Numbered from the stretch's first letter, positions 1-10,358 are shown. The stretch: DNA of 64,000 nt from Millisia brevis NBRC 105863 (GCF_001552615.1 NZ_BCRN01000003.1:248001-312000), one strand, 5' to 3'. The notes: generated from the sequence alone by a model not told the origin. Numbers and translations: made by a program.

Positions 1-252
1 CTGGGCGAGCAAGGCCACCAACCGGGCGCGCCGCCGAGCTCCGACGGCGTGCACATCGACGTCGCCGACGTGAACCGTCCCCGCTGCGGGCGCGTCGAGA
101 CCGGCGATCGTCCGCAGCAATGTCGACTTGCCGACGCCGTTGGGCCCGACCAGGCCGAGAACCTCGCCGGGTTCGGCGACGAAGGACACCTCGTCGAGCA
201 GCCGCCGCCGACCCGCGGTGCAGGAGAGCCCGGTAACGGTGAGCGTGGTCAT
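1..252 (-). CDS. FecCD-type ABC transporter ATP-binding protein (C-terminal part outside the window)
   Basis: The ATPase that powers import of iron-siderophore, haem or cobalamin together with the permease just upstream. Only the first 84 codons are in the window. They read from ATG at 252 and contain the Walker A motif GPNGVGKST around residues 38-46, followed by the usual RTIAGLDAPAAG stretch. The ATG overlaps the permease stop codon as ATGA, so the two genes are translationally coupled. The signature and Walker B motifs lie beyond the window edge. The family is clear; the substrate cannot be told from this fragment. Confidence 0.9.
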   Translation of the reverse strand, partial: MTTLTVTGLSCTAGRRRLLDEVSFVAEPGEVLGLVGPNGVGKSTLLRTIAGLDAPAAGTVHVGDVDVHAVGARRRARLVALLAQ

Positions 253-1289
253 GTCGTCCCGGCGAAGGAGTACCGGCGGCGGGACATCAGGATCAGGAAG
301 ACCGGCGCGCCGATGATGCCGGTCAGGACCGACACCGGGATCTCGACGGGCCGGGTCAGCACCCGGGTGCCCAGGTCGACCCACACCATGAACAGCGCGC
401 CGGCCAGCATCGCGGCCGGCAGCAAGGCGCGGTGGCGGGGCCCGACCAGCAGGCGAGCGAGGTGCGGGACGACCAGACCGACGAAGCCGATTCCGCCGGA
501 CACCGCCACCAGCACCGAGACGACCAGCGCGAGCACGATCACCAGTGCCAGCCGCAACTGCGGGACCGGAACCCCGAGCGAGGCGGCGGTCGTCGGGCCG
601 AGCATCAACGCGTCGAGCCAACCGGCGACGGCGAGCAGCGCGATCGCGCCGATGGCGACGACGATCGCCGGAGCGAGCAGTTTGGTTCGGTCGGCGCCCG
701 CAAACGATCCGAGCAACCAGAACATCGCCGACTCCGCCGCCGACGGGTCTTTGCTGCGGAAGACCAGGAAGCTCGCGATCGAGGAGAAGGCGGCGGCGAG
801 CACCGTCCCGGTCAGGATCAGCCGCAACGGCGTGATTCCGCCCGAGGCGAGCACGACGGTCAGGACGATCGCGCCCGCCGCCAGCGCCCCGAGCAGCGCG
901 CCGCCGGACAGCGCCCAGGTCCCCGCGCCGGCGAGGAAACCGGTGGTCAATACGGCGACCGCGCCGACCGATGCGCCCGAGGAGATCCCCAACAGGTACG
1001 GATCGGCGAGCGGGTTGGTCACCAGGGTCTGCATCGCCGCGCCCGCGAGCGCGAGCCCGGCACCGACGATGATCGCCAGCAGGGTGCGCGGCATCCGCAA
1101 CTCCCAGACGATCGTGTCGAGCCCGGGCGAGACGGCGGCGCCGGTGAAGCGAGCGGCCACGACATCGGCCACCGTGGCGAGCGGCAGCGGTTCGGCACCG
1201 AGCGTGACACCGATCAGCGCGCTCGGCACGAGTGCGGCGAGGAGCACCACCATCACGAGCGCCGAGCGCGTGGTACGGGCAGCCGTCAC
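249..1289 (-). CDS. FecCD-family ABC transporter permease (iron/siderophore or cobalamin)
   Basis: Inner-membrane permease of a BtuC/FhuB/FecCD importer. The protein (346 aa from the chosen start) is mostly hydrophobic helices and has the family hallmark RMPRTLLAIIVGAGLALAGA followed by NPLADPYLLGISSGA. It also has the late GIGFVGLVVPHLARLL segment, which contacts the ATPase in this family. The reading frame is open further upstream to 1451, but GTG at 1289 has GAGGAG about six bases before it and gives the normal length, so I prefer it. It overlaps the ATPase gene by four bases (ATGA). No binding-protein gene is visible on this side, so it may lie left of the window. Confidence 0.9.
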   Translation of the reverse strand: MTAARTTRSALVMVVLLAALVPSALIGVTLGAEPLPLATVADVVAARFTGAAVSPGLDTIVWELRMPRTLLAIIVGAGLALAGAAMQTLVTNPLADPYLLGISSGASVGAVAVLTTGFLAGAGTWALSGGALLGALAAGAIVLTVVLASGGITPLRLILTGTVLAAAFSSIASFLVFRSKDPSAAESAMFWLLGSFAGADRTKLLAPAIVVAIGAIALLAVAGWLDALMLGPTTAASLGVPVPQLRLALVIVLALVVSVLVAVSGGIGFVGLVVPHLARLLVGPRHRALLPAAMLAGALFMVWVDLGTRVLTRPVEIPVSVLTGIIGAPVFLILMSRRRYSFAGTT

Positions 1290-1472
1290 CGACAACTCCT
1301 CTGGGCAACTCGCGGCCCGGTGGGTGGATGTCACGACGGGTGAGGTCTGGCTCCCGGCCCGCACGGGCCGGTCACAGTGGCGCGACCGCTCCGAATTTCC
1401 ATCGGATTCCCGCACCGTCGTGTGTGTCGGCGTGGAGCGTAGCCCGGGCACATCCGAATGTCCCGTTCGGAC

Positions 1473-2036
1473 TCAGTCGGCCTGCCGACGGTAGTGCCGC
1501 GCGGCCTTCGCCCGGTTGCCGCAGATGCTCATCGAGCACCACCGTCGATTCCCCGACTTGCTGGTGTCCAGGTACCACAGCACGCATTCCGGATGTTGGC
1601 ACCGACGAATCCGGTCCGCGGAGCGATCGAGCAGGTCGAGGTAGGTGTCGGCAATCGTCCAGGGCACCTCCCAGCCCGGTTCCGCGACCACCGTCGACAA
1701 CGATCGCCCGCCGGCGCCCGGCTGGGGGGCCTCGGCGAGCCGACGACGACGGTGCCCGCGCGCCAGGATCGCGTTGAATGCCGAACGCGCATCCACCGAT
1801 GCCGGGTGCTCGGCGACCGCCTGAATCGCCTCGCGGGTCTCGCACAATCGCAGCCGCAACTCCTCGCCGGCGGCCGGTCGCTCCGCCGCGGGAATCGACG
1901 ACGACGCCAACCAGATGGCGACACCGTCGACCGTCTCCAGCAAGTCCTGCAGCTCGCCGCGCTCGATCCAATGCGTATTGAGCAGATCGAGCGGTAGGGG
2001 TTCACCGAGCAGCGGACGCGGGTCGACCCGTCTCAT
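1473..2036 (-). CDS. CGNR zinc-finger (ABATE) transcriptional regulator
   Basis: A 187-residue putative DNA-binding regulator. The N-terminal two-thirds matches the ABATE stress-sensing fold (DLLNTHWIERGE near the start). The C-terminus is a CGNR zinc finger: cysteines 146, 151, 167 and 172 in the pattern CQHPEC...WCSMSICGNR, followed by the basic AKAARHYRRQ. It is transcribed away from the VOC/flavin-oxidase pair, and a divided inverted repeat (2120-2149) lies between them, so it probably controls those genes, itself, or both. That target assignment is inference from position. Confidence 0.88.
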   Translation of the reverse strand: MRRVDPRPLLGEPLPLDLLNTHWIERGELQDLLETVDGVAIWLASSSIPAAERPAAGEELRLRLCETREAIQAVAEHPASVDARSAFNAILARGHRRRRLAEAPQPGAGGRSLSTVVAEPGWEVPWTIADTYLDLLDRSADRIRRCQHPECVLWYLDTSKSGNRRWCSMSICGNRAKAARHYRRQAD

Positions 2037-2119
2037 CGCACTCTCCCTTTCCCGCTCGAAGCTTCGCTCCCATCATCGCGCGAGGCCGATTCCGTCTGCC
2101 CTCTTGACCCCTGCGCTCG

Positions 2120-2149
2120 ATAACCTACAAACTCTCTTTAGACGGTTAT
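2120..2149. promoter_or_regulatory. Inverted repeat in divergent promoter (possible CGNR-regulator site)
   Basis: ATAACC at 2120-2125 and GGTTAT at 2144-2149 form an inverted repeat spaced by 18 bases in an AT-richer 150-base gap between the CGNR gene and the VOC gene. Two half-sites at this spacing would fit a dimeric regulator. The arms are short, so chance cannot be excluded. Confidence 0.35.
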
Positions 2150-2189
2150 ATTCCGATCCGATAGCCGCCACCGACGACGGGAGTCCCCC

Positions 2190-2690
2190 ATGTCCGCACC
2201 TGCCGATACCGGAGCGTCCGCAGCCCCGGCGGCGACCGCGCCGATCACCGCGGCCCGCACCGGTCACGTCGCCTTGAACGTCAGCGACCTGGCCCGCTCG
2301 TTGACCTTCTACCGCGACGTCTTCGGATTCGACGTGATCGCCGAGAGCGGCGATCCGGACCACCGATACGCCTTCCTCGGTCGCGACTCGGTCCTGGTCC
2401 TGACGCTCTGGCAGCAGAGTTCGGGCGACTTCGCGCCCGGCGCTCCGGGACTGCACCATCTGGCCTTCGACGTGCCGACCCCGCAGGACGTCGAGACCGC
2501 CGTCGAGCGTCTGCGCGCCCTCGGCGTCCCCCTGATCTACGACGAGGTGCTCCCCCACATGCCCGGCCTCGAATCGGGCGGCATCTTCTGCACCGATCCC
2601 GACGGATTGCGCATCGAGATCTGCACGGCGTCGGGCCTCGGGGATCGGGAGCCGCTCACCCACGGACAGCCCAGCTGCGGCTTCTTCTGA
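2190..2690 (+). CDS. VOC (glyoxalase/dioxygenase superfamily) protein
   Basis: A 166-residue single-domain vicinal-oxygen-chelate protein. After a 20-residue Ala/Thr-rich lead it shows two beta-alpha-beta-beta-beta modules: RTGHVALNVSDLARSLTFYR in the first, and GLHHLAFDVPTPQDVE with DPDGLRIEIC in the second. The likely metal ligands are the His of TGHVAL (residue 26), a His of LHHLAF and the Glu of RIEI. The family includes extradiol dioxygenases, glyoxalase I and fosfomycin-resistance proteins, and the reaction here cannot be named. The stop is two bases before the next ATG, so the two genes form an operon. Confidence 0.88.
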   Translation: MSAPADTGASAAPAATAPITAARTGHVALNVSDLARSLTFYRDVFGFDVIAESGDPDHRYAFLGRDSVLVLTLWQQSSGDFAPGAPGLHHLAFDVPTPQDVETAVERLRALGVPLIYDEVLPHMPGLESGGIFCTDPDGLRIEICTASGLGDREPLTHGQPSCGFF

Positions 2691-2692
2691 CG

Positions 2693-3589
2693 ATGAGCTA
2701 TCACGCCGGGGAGCTGGAGGTGCAGGCCCGGACCGGCCGGTCCGCCGAGGCGACGCGGGTCGGGGCCTCGATCCGGTCGTTCGTGCCGCCGCGGCTGGCG
2801 CAGTTCCTCGGCACCCAGCCGTGGATCGTGCTCGGGGCGATCGACTCCGCCGGCCGGGTCCGGGCGAGCGTGCGCACCGGCCCGCCCGGGTTTCTCGCGG
2901 CCCCCGATCCGTCGACGGTGTCGATCTCGGGGTCGCCCCTGCCCGGCGATCCGCTGGCCGGCCTGCGGGCTCCGGCGCCGCTGGCGCTGCTGGCGATCGA
3001 TCCGGGACGCCGCTTCCGGGCGCGGATCAACGGCACCCTGACCGACGATCACGACGGCGCCGGGCTTCCCGGTCTGACGCTGACCGTGGCGCAGGCCTAC
3101 CCGAACTGCATGAAGTACATCCAGCGCCGACTACCGCTCGAGTCGGTCGATGTCGCGACGGCCGCGGCATCGGCCGGCGAGCAGCTGTCGGATATCGACG
3201 CCGCGACCGTGGCGTCGGCCGACACATTCTTCCTGGCATCGACCGCACCGGACGGCGCCGATGTCAGCCATCGCGGCGGCGCACCCGGATGTGTCGAGGT
3301 GATCGACGCGGCGACGCTGCGGTTCCCCGACTACGCGGGCAACTCGATGTTCAACACCCTGGGCAATATCGACCTCGACCCGCGCATCGGCCTGCTGATC
3401 CCCCGCTTCGACAGCGGAGACCTGCTGCACATCTCCGGTCGGGCGACGGTCGACTACGCCACGCCCGATCCCGGCCGACATCCCGGGGCCGAGCGGCTGG
3501 TCACCGTCCGGATCGAGGACGTCCTGCGTCGTCCGGGCGCGCTGCCGCTGCGATTCGGCCCGCCGGAGTTCTCCCGGTTTCTGCCGTAG
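2693..3589 (+). CDS. Pyridoxamine 5'-phosphate oxidase-fold flavin protein
   Basis: A 298-residue member of the PNPOx-like flavin-binding superfamily, of the long type with two split-barrel halves. Recognisable segments are FLGTQPWIVLGAID near residue 45, the SHRGGAPG turn near 190, and LRFPDYAGNSMFNTLGNI followed by IGLLIPRFDSGDLLHISGRA, which form the flavin-binding barrel. The partner substrate is unknown; relatives are often oxidoreductases for small stress-related molecules. It starts two bases after the VOC gene stop. It converges on the ABC-F gene with only 19 bases between them. Confidence 0.82.
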   Translation: MSYHAGELEVQARTGRSAEATRVGASIRSFVPPRLAQFLGTQPWIVLGAIDSAGRVRASVRTGPPGFLAAPDPSTVSISGSPLPGDPLAGLRAPAPLALLAIDPGRRFRARINGTLTDDHDGAGLPGLTLTVAQAYPNCMKYIQRRLPLESVDVATAAASAGEQLSDIDAATVASADTFFLASTAPDGADVSHRGGAPGCVEVIDAATLRFPDYAGNSMFNTLGNIDLDPRIGLLIPRFDSGDLLHISGRATVDYATPDPGRHPGAERLVTVRIEDVLRRPGALPLRFGPPEFSRFLP

Positions 3590-3608
3590 TCCCGCACGGC
3601 GGGGTGAG

Positions 3609-5285
<1,677 letters not shown>

Positions 5286-5348
5286 GGGTCACCAGTCTGG
5301 GGTAGCCGACGCCGGGGTTCAATCGGGTTTCGCGCCGCGTCGGCACGA

Positions 5349-6650
5349 TCAGCTGCCGCCGGCACCGGTCGGCCCGCCCGCGGGCGGAGTTCCACCGTCG
5401 GGGGCCGATCCACCATCGGGGCCGGCCCCGCCGCCCGGTCCGGACGCCGCCTGCTGCGTGACGCTGTTCGCGTAGTCGTTGGTCGGGTCGCGGTAGATCG
5501 TGTGGATGTGCCCCCATCCGGAGGTGATGTAGCCGTCGACGTCGGCGCCCGCGGAGCCCTGCTGGTTGGCGAATTCGATGTAGACGTTCGGGCCGGAGAT
5601 CTGGAAGTGGATGCCGTCGCCCTGCGTCATGTCGTAGGTCGTCGCACCGGACCAGTTGACGTAGGTCTCGTCGAGGGTCGCCTCGATCGCGGCGAGCGCG
5701 GTCGCGGTGGTCTGCTCGTCGGACAGGCCGACCCAGTTGGCGATCACGTCGAGCAGCAGTTGCTTCTGTTCGTCGGTCAGGTCGGCTCCGGAGATGCCGG
5801 TGCCGGTCGGGTAGTCGCAGGTGCCGCCGGGCGCGCAGGTGAGGTTGGAGATGTCCTCGCCCTGGTAGAGCTGCTGCTTCTGGGCGTCGGTCAGGCTGTC
5901 GTAGAAGGCGAAGGCGCTGTCGTACATGCCGGCGAGCGGCTGGACCTCGTTGCCCGCGTCGTCGGTGTAGACGGCGGGCTGCGATCCGAGGTGGGTCGGC
6001 GCGAAGGTGATCGCGTCGTCGGCGCCGTCGAGGGTGGCGTTGATGCCGAGGTGGTGGCCGCCGAACTGGACCTCCCAGGCGCTGCTGTCGGAGGGGTCGC
6101 CGAAGAAGGCGATGTAGTACTGGCCGAGGGAGTCCTCGGTGCTGTTGCTGTAGTCGTGCAGGAACTGGTCGCCGCCGATGATGCCGGTGACCGTCTCGTA
6201 GCCGGCGTCGCTGAGCAGCGCCTCGAGCACGGTCATCGCCGCGGCCCGCTGTTCGTCGGTCAGGTCCGCGAGGTTCAGCCCGGCGCGTTCGACGAAGGTG
6301 ACCGGGAAGTTCGACCAGGAGGTGGTCTTGGTCTCGTCGTCGTAGGCGTAGGTCACCTGTGCGATCTGCTCGTCGGAGAGGGTCGCCAGGAACGCCTGCG
6401 CGGCCGCCGCGGTATCGGTGATCGTCTCGGCCGTCGTAGAGGCCGAGGTCTCGACATCGCTCGACGTCTCGGCATCGGTGGTGTCGGTGGCGCTTGCGGA
6501 TGTCGTCGACAGGTCGGTGTCGGTCGATGTGGTCGCGGTGGTGCACCCGGCCAACGCCAGGGTCGCCGCGAGGACGACGGCGCCGACCCATCCGGCGGTT
6601 CGGCGCGGGGCCCCGCGGTCGGTGTCGTCGATTGTCCGGGTTGTCTGCAT
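5349..6650 (-). CDS. DUF3500-type secreted lipoprotein
   Basis: A 433-residue exported lipoprotein. The N-terminus is a signal peptide with lipobox LALAGC, so Cys36 would be lipidated. A Thr/Ser-rich linker (TTATTSTDTD and on to about residue 80) follows. The rest resembles the DUF3500 family, with SDEQ/TDEQ turns, WEVQFGGHHLGINATLDG near residue 190 and VYIEFANQQG near 355. The C-terminus is a Gly/Pro/Ser-rich tail. No function is known for the family. No Shine-Dalgarno sequence precedes the ATG, while TAACGT lies about eight bases upstream, so the transcript may be leaderless. Confidence 0.82.
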   Translation of the reverse strand: MQTTRTIDDTDRGAPRRTAGWVGAVVLAATLALAGCTTATTSTDTDLSTTSASATDTTDAETSSDVETSASTTAETITDTAAAAQAFLATLSDEQIAQVTYAYDDETKTTSWSNFPVTFVERAGLNLADLTDEQRAAAMTVLEALLSDAGYETVTGIIGGDQFLHDYSNSTEDSLGQYYIAFFGDPSDSSAWEVQFGGHHLGINATLDGADDAITFAPTHLGSQPAVYTDDAGNEVQPLAGMYDSAFAFYDSLTDAQKQQLYQGEDISNLTCAPGGTCDYPTGTGISGADLTDEQKQLLLDVIANWVGLSDEQTTATALAAIEATLDETYVNWSGATTYDMTQGDGIHFQISGPNVYIEFANQQGSAGADVDGYITSGWGHIHTIYRDPTNDYANSVTQQAASGPGGGAGPDGGSAPDGGTPPAGGPTGAGGS

Positions 6651-6726
6651 GCGACCGACGTTAGGCAGCCCTACATCCGGGAGGCCGGCCGTTGCCCGGG
6701 AGGTTCCCGGGAGCCGATTCGGTCGG

Positions 6727-8730
6727 CTACCGTCCGCTCTGGCTCTCCCGATCCCGGCGGGCGAGCTCTCGATACATCGCGTTGTGGGCGGCGAGGTCGG
6801 CCTCGTCGTCCCGGTCGGCGGCGCGGTCGATCCGACGGGCCAATCGCTCGTCGCTGCGCACCCACTGGACCATCAGCGCGATGATCACCACCATCAGCGG
6901 GATCTCACCGGCCGCCCAGGCGATGCCGCCGCCGACGCGTTGATCCTCGAACAGATCGATCGCCCAGGGCAGTTGCAGGTTGGCGTAGTACTGCTCCGCC
7001 AGCACCTGACCGGCGCTCATCATCGCGACACCGAAGAAGGCGTGGAAGGGCAGCGACCCGATCACCATCGCCAGCTTCACCACCGGCGGGTACTGCTTCG
7101 GTGCCGGGTCCACACCGATGACCACCCAGTAGAAGAGGTACCCGGTGACCAGGAAGTGCGCATTCATCAGCAGATGCGCGAAGTGGCTGCCCGCGGTCGC
7201 CTCGAAAATGCCGCCGAGGTAGAGCGCGTAGAAGCCGCCGACGAAGAGGGTCGCGGCCACCAACGGCTGGGTGAGGAAGCGTGAGACCGGGCTGTGCACG
7301 GCGGCGAGGATCCACTCGCGCGGGCCGGGCGGGCCGCCACGACCGGCCGGCGGCAGTGCCCGCAGGGCGAGGGTGATCGGGCCACCGAGCACCAGCAGGA
7401 CCGGCACCAGCATCGAGAGCATCATGTGGCTGATCATGTGGATGCTGAACATCAGCGGGGCGTAGACCCCGATCCCGGACGACGTCGTGAACAGCAGGAA
7501 CCCGCAGCCCAGCAACCAGGCGACCGTCCGGCCGACCGGCCACGCGTCACCGCGCCGACGCAGCCGGCGCACCCCGATCAGGTACAGCACCGCCAGCAGG
7601 ATCGCGAGCGTTCCGTAGATCAGATCGAAGCGCCAATCGAGCATCAACCGCGCGAAGGTCGGCGGACCGGAAACGGCGTATCCGACGACGGTCTCGAGCT
7701 GGGTGGGGATGCGCGCCGCCGACTCGGGCGGTGCGGTGCGTCCGAGACCGACCGCCAAGCCGATCACCGCGCCGAAGATCAGCACCTCGATGCCGGCCAG
7801 ACGGGCCAGGGTCGACCGGTCGACTCGGCCGTCCTCGATCGTGTCGACGACGCGGCGGCGCTGTTGCCAACCGAGCACCGCGACCAGGATCAGCGCGGTC
7901 GCCTTGGCGATCACCAGGGCGCCGTAGGTCGACCCGAGAGCGCTGATCGGCAGGCGCACGAGCGCATTGATCACGCCGCTGGCGGCGAGCGCGACCACCG
8001 CCCACGCGGCGACGGTCGAGAAGCGGCGGACCGCCAACGCGACGTGGGTGCCGCCGCGGACGGCGTAGGCCAGGACGGCGACCAGCCCGCCGGCCCAGAC
8101 GGCGGCGGCGACGAGGTGGATGATCAGCGAGTTGGTGGCGATGTCGTGCGCGCCGCCGGCCGAGGAGTGGCCGGTCAGCGCGAGCGGCAGCAGGCTCGCC
8201 AGACCGAAGGCGAACAGCACCGGGGTCCAGCCCCACCGCAGGATCGACCGGGCGGCGATCGCCAGGACGAAGGCCAGCACAGCGGTCTGGATCCAGGCGA
8301 CCGTGGTCTCGACCCGACCGGCGCTCGCGACGAGGTTCTCCGGCAGGATCGCCACCGACAGCGGCTGCCCGCTGACGTCCGAGAGGGTCAGCGGGATCAG
8401 CAACAATGCACCGAGCGCCCAGAGCAGCGCGGCGACGCTGGCCATGCGCACCGCCCGGTAGCCGGCGACATCGAGCAGGCCGTTGCTCTGCGGCGGTACG
8501 AAGAAGGCGGCGAACATCAGGCAGCCGATCGCGATGGCCGCCGCCATCTCGGTCAACGCCCGCACGATCGGCAGGCCGTATTCGGTGAACGCGTCCGCTT
8601 CGGGCAGACCAACCACGGTCTGACCTGCTGTGATGACGGTCACCGCAGCCACGATCACCGCGGCGAGGACCGCGGCTCCGATCAGAAAGGGTCGCGCCCC
8701 GATGGTGGAGGGCTGGTCCGTTCGGGTCAC
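6727..8730 (-). CDS. CopD / cytochrome c oxidase assembly (CtaG) fusion membrane protein
   Basis: A 667-residue polytopic membrane protein. Residues 1-330 carry a CopD-like copper-uptake domain with about eight helices (SAGGAHDIATNSLIIHLVAAAVWAGG in its middle). Residues 370-640 carry a caa3_CtaG domain (MFSIHMISHMMLSMLVPVLLVLGGP, HLLMNAHFLVTGYLFYWVVIG, YPPVVKLAMVIGSLPFHAFFG). The His and Met residues in those helices are the likely copper ligands. The fusion is common in actinobacteria and is thought to supply copper to the haem-copper oxidase or handle copper at the membrane. The C-terminal tail is charged and cytoplasmic. Confidence 0.9.
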   Translation of the reverse strand: MTRTDQPSTIGARPFLIGAAVLAAVIVAAVTVITAGQTVVGLPEADAFTEYGLPIVRALTEMAAAIAIGCLMFAAFFVPPQSNGLLDVAGYRAVRMASVAALLWALGALLLIPLTLSDVSGQPLSVAILPENLVASAGRVETTVAWIQTAVLAFVLAIAARSILRWGWTPVLFAFGLASLLPLALTGHSSAGGAHDIATNSLIIHLVAAAVWAGGLVAVLAYAVRGGTHVALAVRRFSTVAAWAVVALAASGVINALVRLPISALGSTYGALVIAKATALILVAVLGWQQRRRVVDTIEDGRVDRSTLARLAGIEVLIFGAVIGLAVGLGRTAPPESAARIPTQLETVVGYAVSGPPTFARLMLDWRFDLIYGTLAILLAVLYLIGVRRLRRRGDAWPVGRTVAWLLGCGFLLFTTSSGIGVYAPLMFSIHMISHMMLSMLVPVLLVLGGPITLALRALPPAGRGGPPGPREWILAAVHSPVSRFLTQPLVAATLFVGGFYALYLGGIFEATAGSHFAHLLMNAHFLVTGYLFYWVVIGVDPAPKQYPPVVKLAMVIGSLPFHAFFGVAMMSAGQVLAEQYYANLQLPWAIDLFEDQRVGGGIAWAAGEIPLMVVIIALMVQWVRSDERLARRIDRAADRDDEADLAAHNAMYRELARRDRESQSGR

Positions 8731-8810
8731 CGATCCAGCTTATTCCGGGCCGCCCGGGTGGTCGGTTGCGGGAGTCGGTCGAGGTGACCACTCGGCCGGT
8801 GCGACCCGGC

Positions 8811-8816
8811 TATACT
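8811..8816 (+). promoter_or_regulatory. -10 element of tRNA-Arg promoter
   Basis: TATACT lies 23 bases before the mature tRNA, the spacing expected for a short 5' leader. A weak TGACCA about 20 bases upstream could serve as the -35 element. Confidence 0.55.
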
Positions 8817-8838
8817 CTGCTCGCCCGTATCGGGCAAA

Positions 8839-8912
8839 GCCTCCGTAGCTCAGGTGGATAGAGCAAGGGCCTTCTAATCCCTAGGTCGCAGGTTCGAGTC
8901 CTGCCGGGGGCA
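8839..8912 (+). tRNA. tRNA-Arg (anticodon TCT)
   Basis: A full cloverleaf can be drawn. The acceptor GCCTCCG pairs with CGGGGGC (one G-T pair), the D-arm is GCTC/GAGC, the anticodon loop is CTTCTAA giving anticodon TCT (reads AGA), and the T-arm is GCAGG-TTCGAGT-CCTGC. The discriminator is A and CCA is not encoded. The base pair closing the anticodon loop is a C-T mismatch (positions 31/39). It stands alone, just after the CopD-CtaG gene on the other strand. Confidence 0.93.
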
Positions 8913-9043
8913 CCCCGGAAAGATGATGTCCGTCACCGAGCGAGACGTGGTCTCGACGAGGAGTGCGGATCTGCGCGCACCCAGATGGTCGACCGGGGAG
9001 GAAGCCTTCCACCGGCCGGACCTTCCCGCCTTCGGTGCAGCGG

Positions 9044-9799
9044 TCAGCCGCCGAGCATGATGCCGCCGTCGACGGCGATCTGCTGACCGGTGATGAAGGT
9101 GTTGTGGATGAGGAACAGATAGGCGTCGGCGAGTTCGTCGATCGTCGCGGTGCGACCGAGCGGAATGGCGCTCGCGAACCGCGCCTTGGTCGCGGCCAGC
9201 TCCGCCTCGGACACGTCCTTCCACAGCGGGGTCGGTGTCCAGGTTGGTGCGACGGCATTGACTCGGGCCCGCGGGGCGAGCTCGACGGCGAGACCTTCGA
9301 CCAGCGCGTGGATGGCGAGGTTGCCGACGTAGCTGCCGGCGGCGTCCTGCGCCCGACCGCCGGTGCCGGAGGTGAACGTCAGTGAGCCACCGTCGCGGAT
9401 GAGCGGGGCGGCCAGGCGCGCGATCGCGAGATTGGCGAAGAACTTCGACTCGATCGTGCGCCGAATCTCGGCGGCCGGGGCCGACAGGAAGCCGCCGCCC
9501 ATCGGCACACCGATCGTCGACACCAGGTGATCGAACGGCCCGAGCGTCGCGAAGAACGACTCCCGTTGGTCCGGATCGTGCGCGTCGAGGCGCACCCCCT
9601 CGACGGCGGCGCCATGGGCCCGCAGCCCGTCGACGGCAGCATCCAGTCGCTGCGGATCGCGGCCGGCGATCACGATGTCCGCACCGCCCCCGGCCGCGAG
9701 CTCGGCGACCCGCAACCCGATGCCGGAGCTGCCGCCGATCACGACGATCCGCTCCCCGGCGGAGCCCGATCCCGCCGCTACCTCTCCTTGTTCACTCAT
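9044..9799 (-). CDS. Atypical short-chain dehydrogenase/reductase (SDR)
   Basis: A Rossmann-fold protein of 251 residues. The cofactor site is intact (GGSSGIGLRVAEL near the start) and the C-terminus ends in the SDR-like TGQQIAVDGGIMLGG. The usual catalytic Tyr-x-x-x-Lys is not present: the corresponding stretch reads GSYVGNLAIHALVEGLAVEL, with no lysine. A branch of SDRs with Asn-type replacements at this place is known, so the protein may act differently or be a binder. ATG at 9799 lies inside the end of the marR gene (ATGAGTGA) behind GAGGAGG, so the pair is coupled. Confidence 0.85.
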   Translation of the reverse strand: MSEQGEVAAGSGSAGERIVVIGGSSGIGLRVAELAAGGGADIVIAGRDPQRLDAAVDGLRAHGAAVEGVRLDAHDPDQRESFFATLGPFDHLVSTIGVPMGGGFLSAPAAEIRRTIESKFFANLAIARLAAPLIRDGGSLTFTSGTGGRAQDAAGSYVGNLAIHALVEGLAVELAPRARVNAVAPTWTPTPLWKDVSEAELAATKARFASAIPLGRTATIDELADAYLFLIHNTFITGQQIAVDGGIMLGG

Positions 9800-10277
9800 C
9801 CCCATCCTCCTCCTCATCGTGATGCCGGGAGTCCGCCCGCAGGAGCGTAAGCAGGCGCCCCAGGGCGGGCAGCGCCGCTTCGATCGCGGCGCGCTCCGGT
9901 TCGTCGAGCCCGTCGATGGCCCGCTGCATCGCCGCGGCCCGGCCGGTGTCGACGTCGGAGAGGATCTGCCGCGCGGCGGACGACAGGCTGATCAGCACCA
10001 TGCGCGAATCGTGCGGCGACAGCTCCCGTTCGACCATCCCTGCCGTGGCCAGCCCTTTCACCAGATTGCTCACCGTCGGCCGCGCGAGGTGCAGCCGCTG
10101 CGCCACCTCGTTCGTGGTCATCTGCCCGCCGGCCTGCAGACACCGCAGGAGTTCGATCTGGGCATCGCTGAGCCCGCCGGCTCGGGTCGGGGCCGGCGCG
10201 GCGCGCGTGACGGCCCGCCGCAGCGGTACGAGCAGGCTCCGCAGTTCGCGGCCGATCTCCGTCGACGTCCTCGCCAT
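9792..10277 (-). CDS. MarR-family transcriptional regulator
   Basis: A 161-residue winged-helix regulator. The helix-turn-helix lies around residues 55-80 (MTTNEVAQRLHLARPTVSNLVKGLATAGMV), followed by the wing RELSPHDSRMVLISLS and a C-terminal dimerisation helix. It is the first gene of an operon with the SDR gene and is divergent from the siderophore-interacting protein gene. A strong inverted repeat (10299-10336) fills the gap, so it very likely represses itself and probably the neighbour. The inducing ligand is unknown. Confidence 0.92.
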   Translation of the reverse strand: MARTSTEIGRELRSLLVPLRRAVTRAAPAPTRAGGLSDAQIELLRCLQAGGQMTTNEVAQRLHLARPTVSNLVKGLATAGMVERELSPHDSRMVLISLSSAARQILSDVDTGRAAAMQRAIDGLDEPERAAIEAALPALGRLLTLLRADSRHHDEEEDGDE

Positions 10278-10298
10278 CGGCTCCCTCCACCTTCAGAA

Positions 10299-10336
10299 TT
10301 AGGTTTGTGACAAACTTAGTCTAGTGACAAACCTAA
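10299..10336. promoter_or_regulatory. Operator palindrome between marR and the siderophore-interacting protein gene
   Basis: TTAGGTTTGT (10299-10308) and ACAAACCTAA (10327-10336) are perfect inverted arms. Inside the span GTGACAAAC occurs twice as a direct repeat, and GTTTG-TGA-CAAAC is a second small palindrome. It sits in the 81-base divergent gap, as expected for a MarR operator. The outer arms resemble IdeR half-sites, but the spacing is twice that of an IdeR box. Confidence 0.7.
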
Positions 10337-10358
10337 ATTACGCCACAGGAGGCACATC

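Noticed and set aside
7294-8791. Long frames antisense to or alongside the CopD-CtaG gene
   Set aside because: Composition is Gln/Arg/Asp/His-rich with no recognisable domain; they shadow a clear membrane protein gene.
10299-10336. IdeR box before the siderophore-interacting protein gene
   Set aside because: The TTAGGTT and AACCTAA arms are 18 bases apart, twice the IdeR geometry; a MarR operator is more likely.
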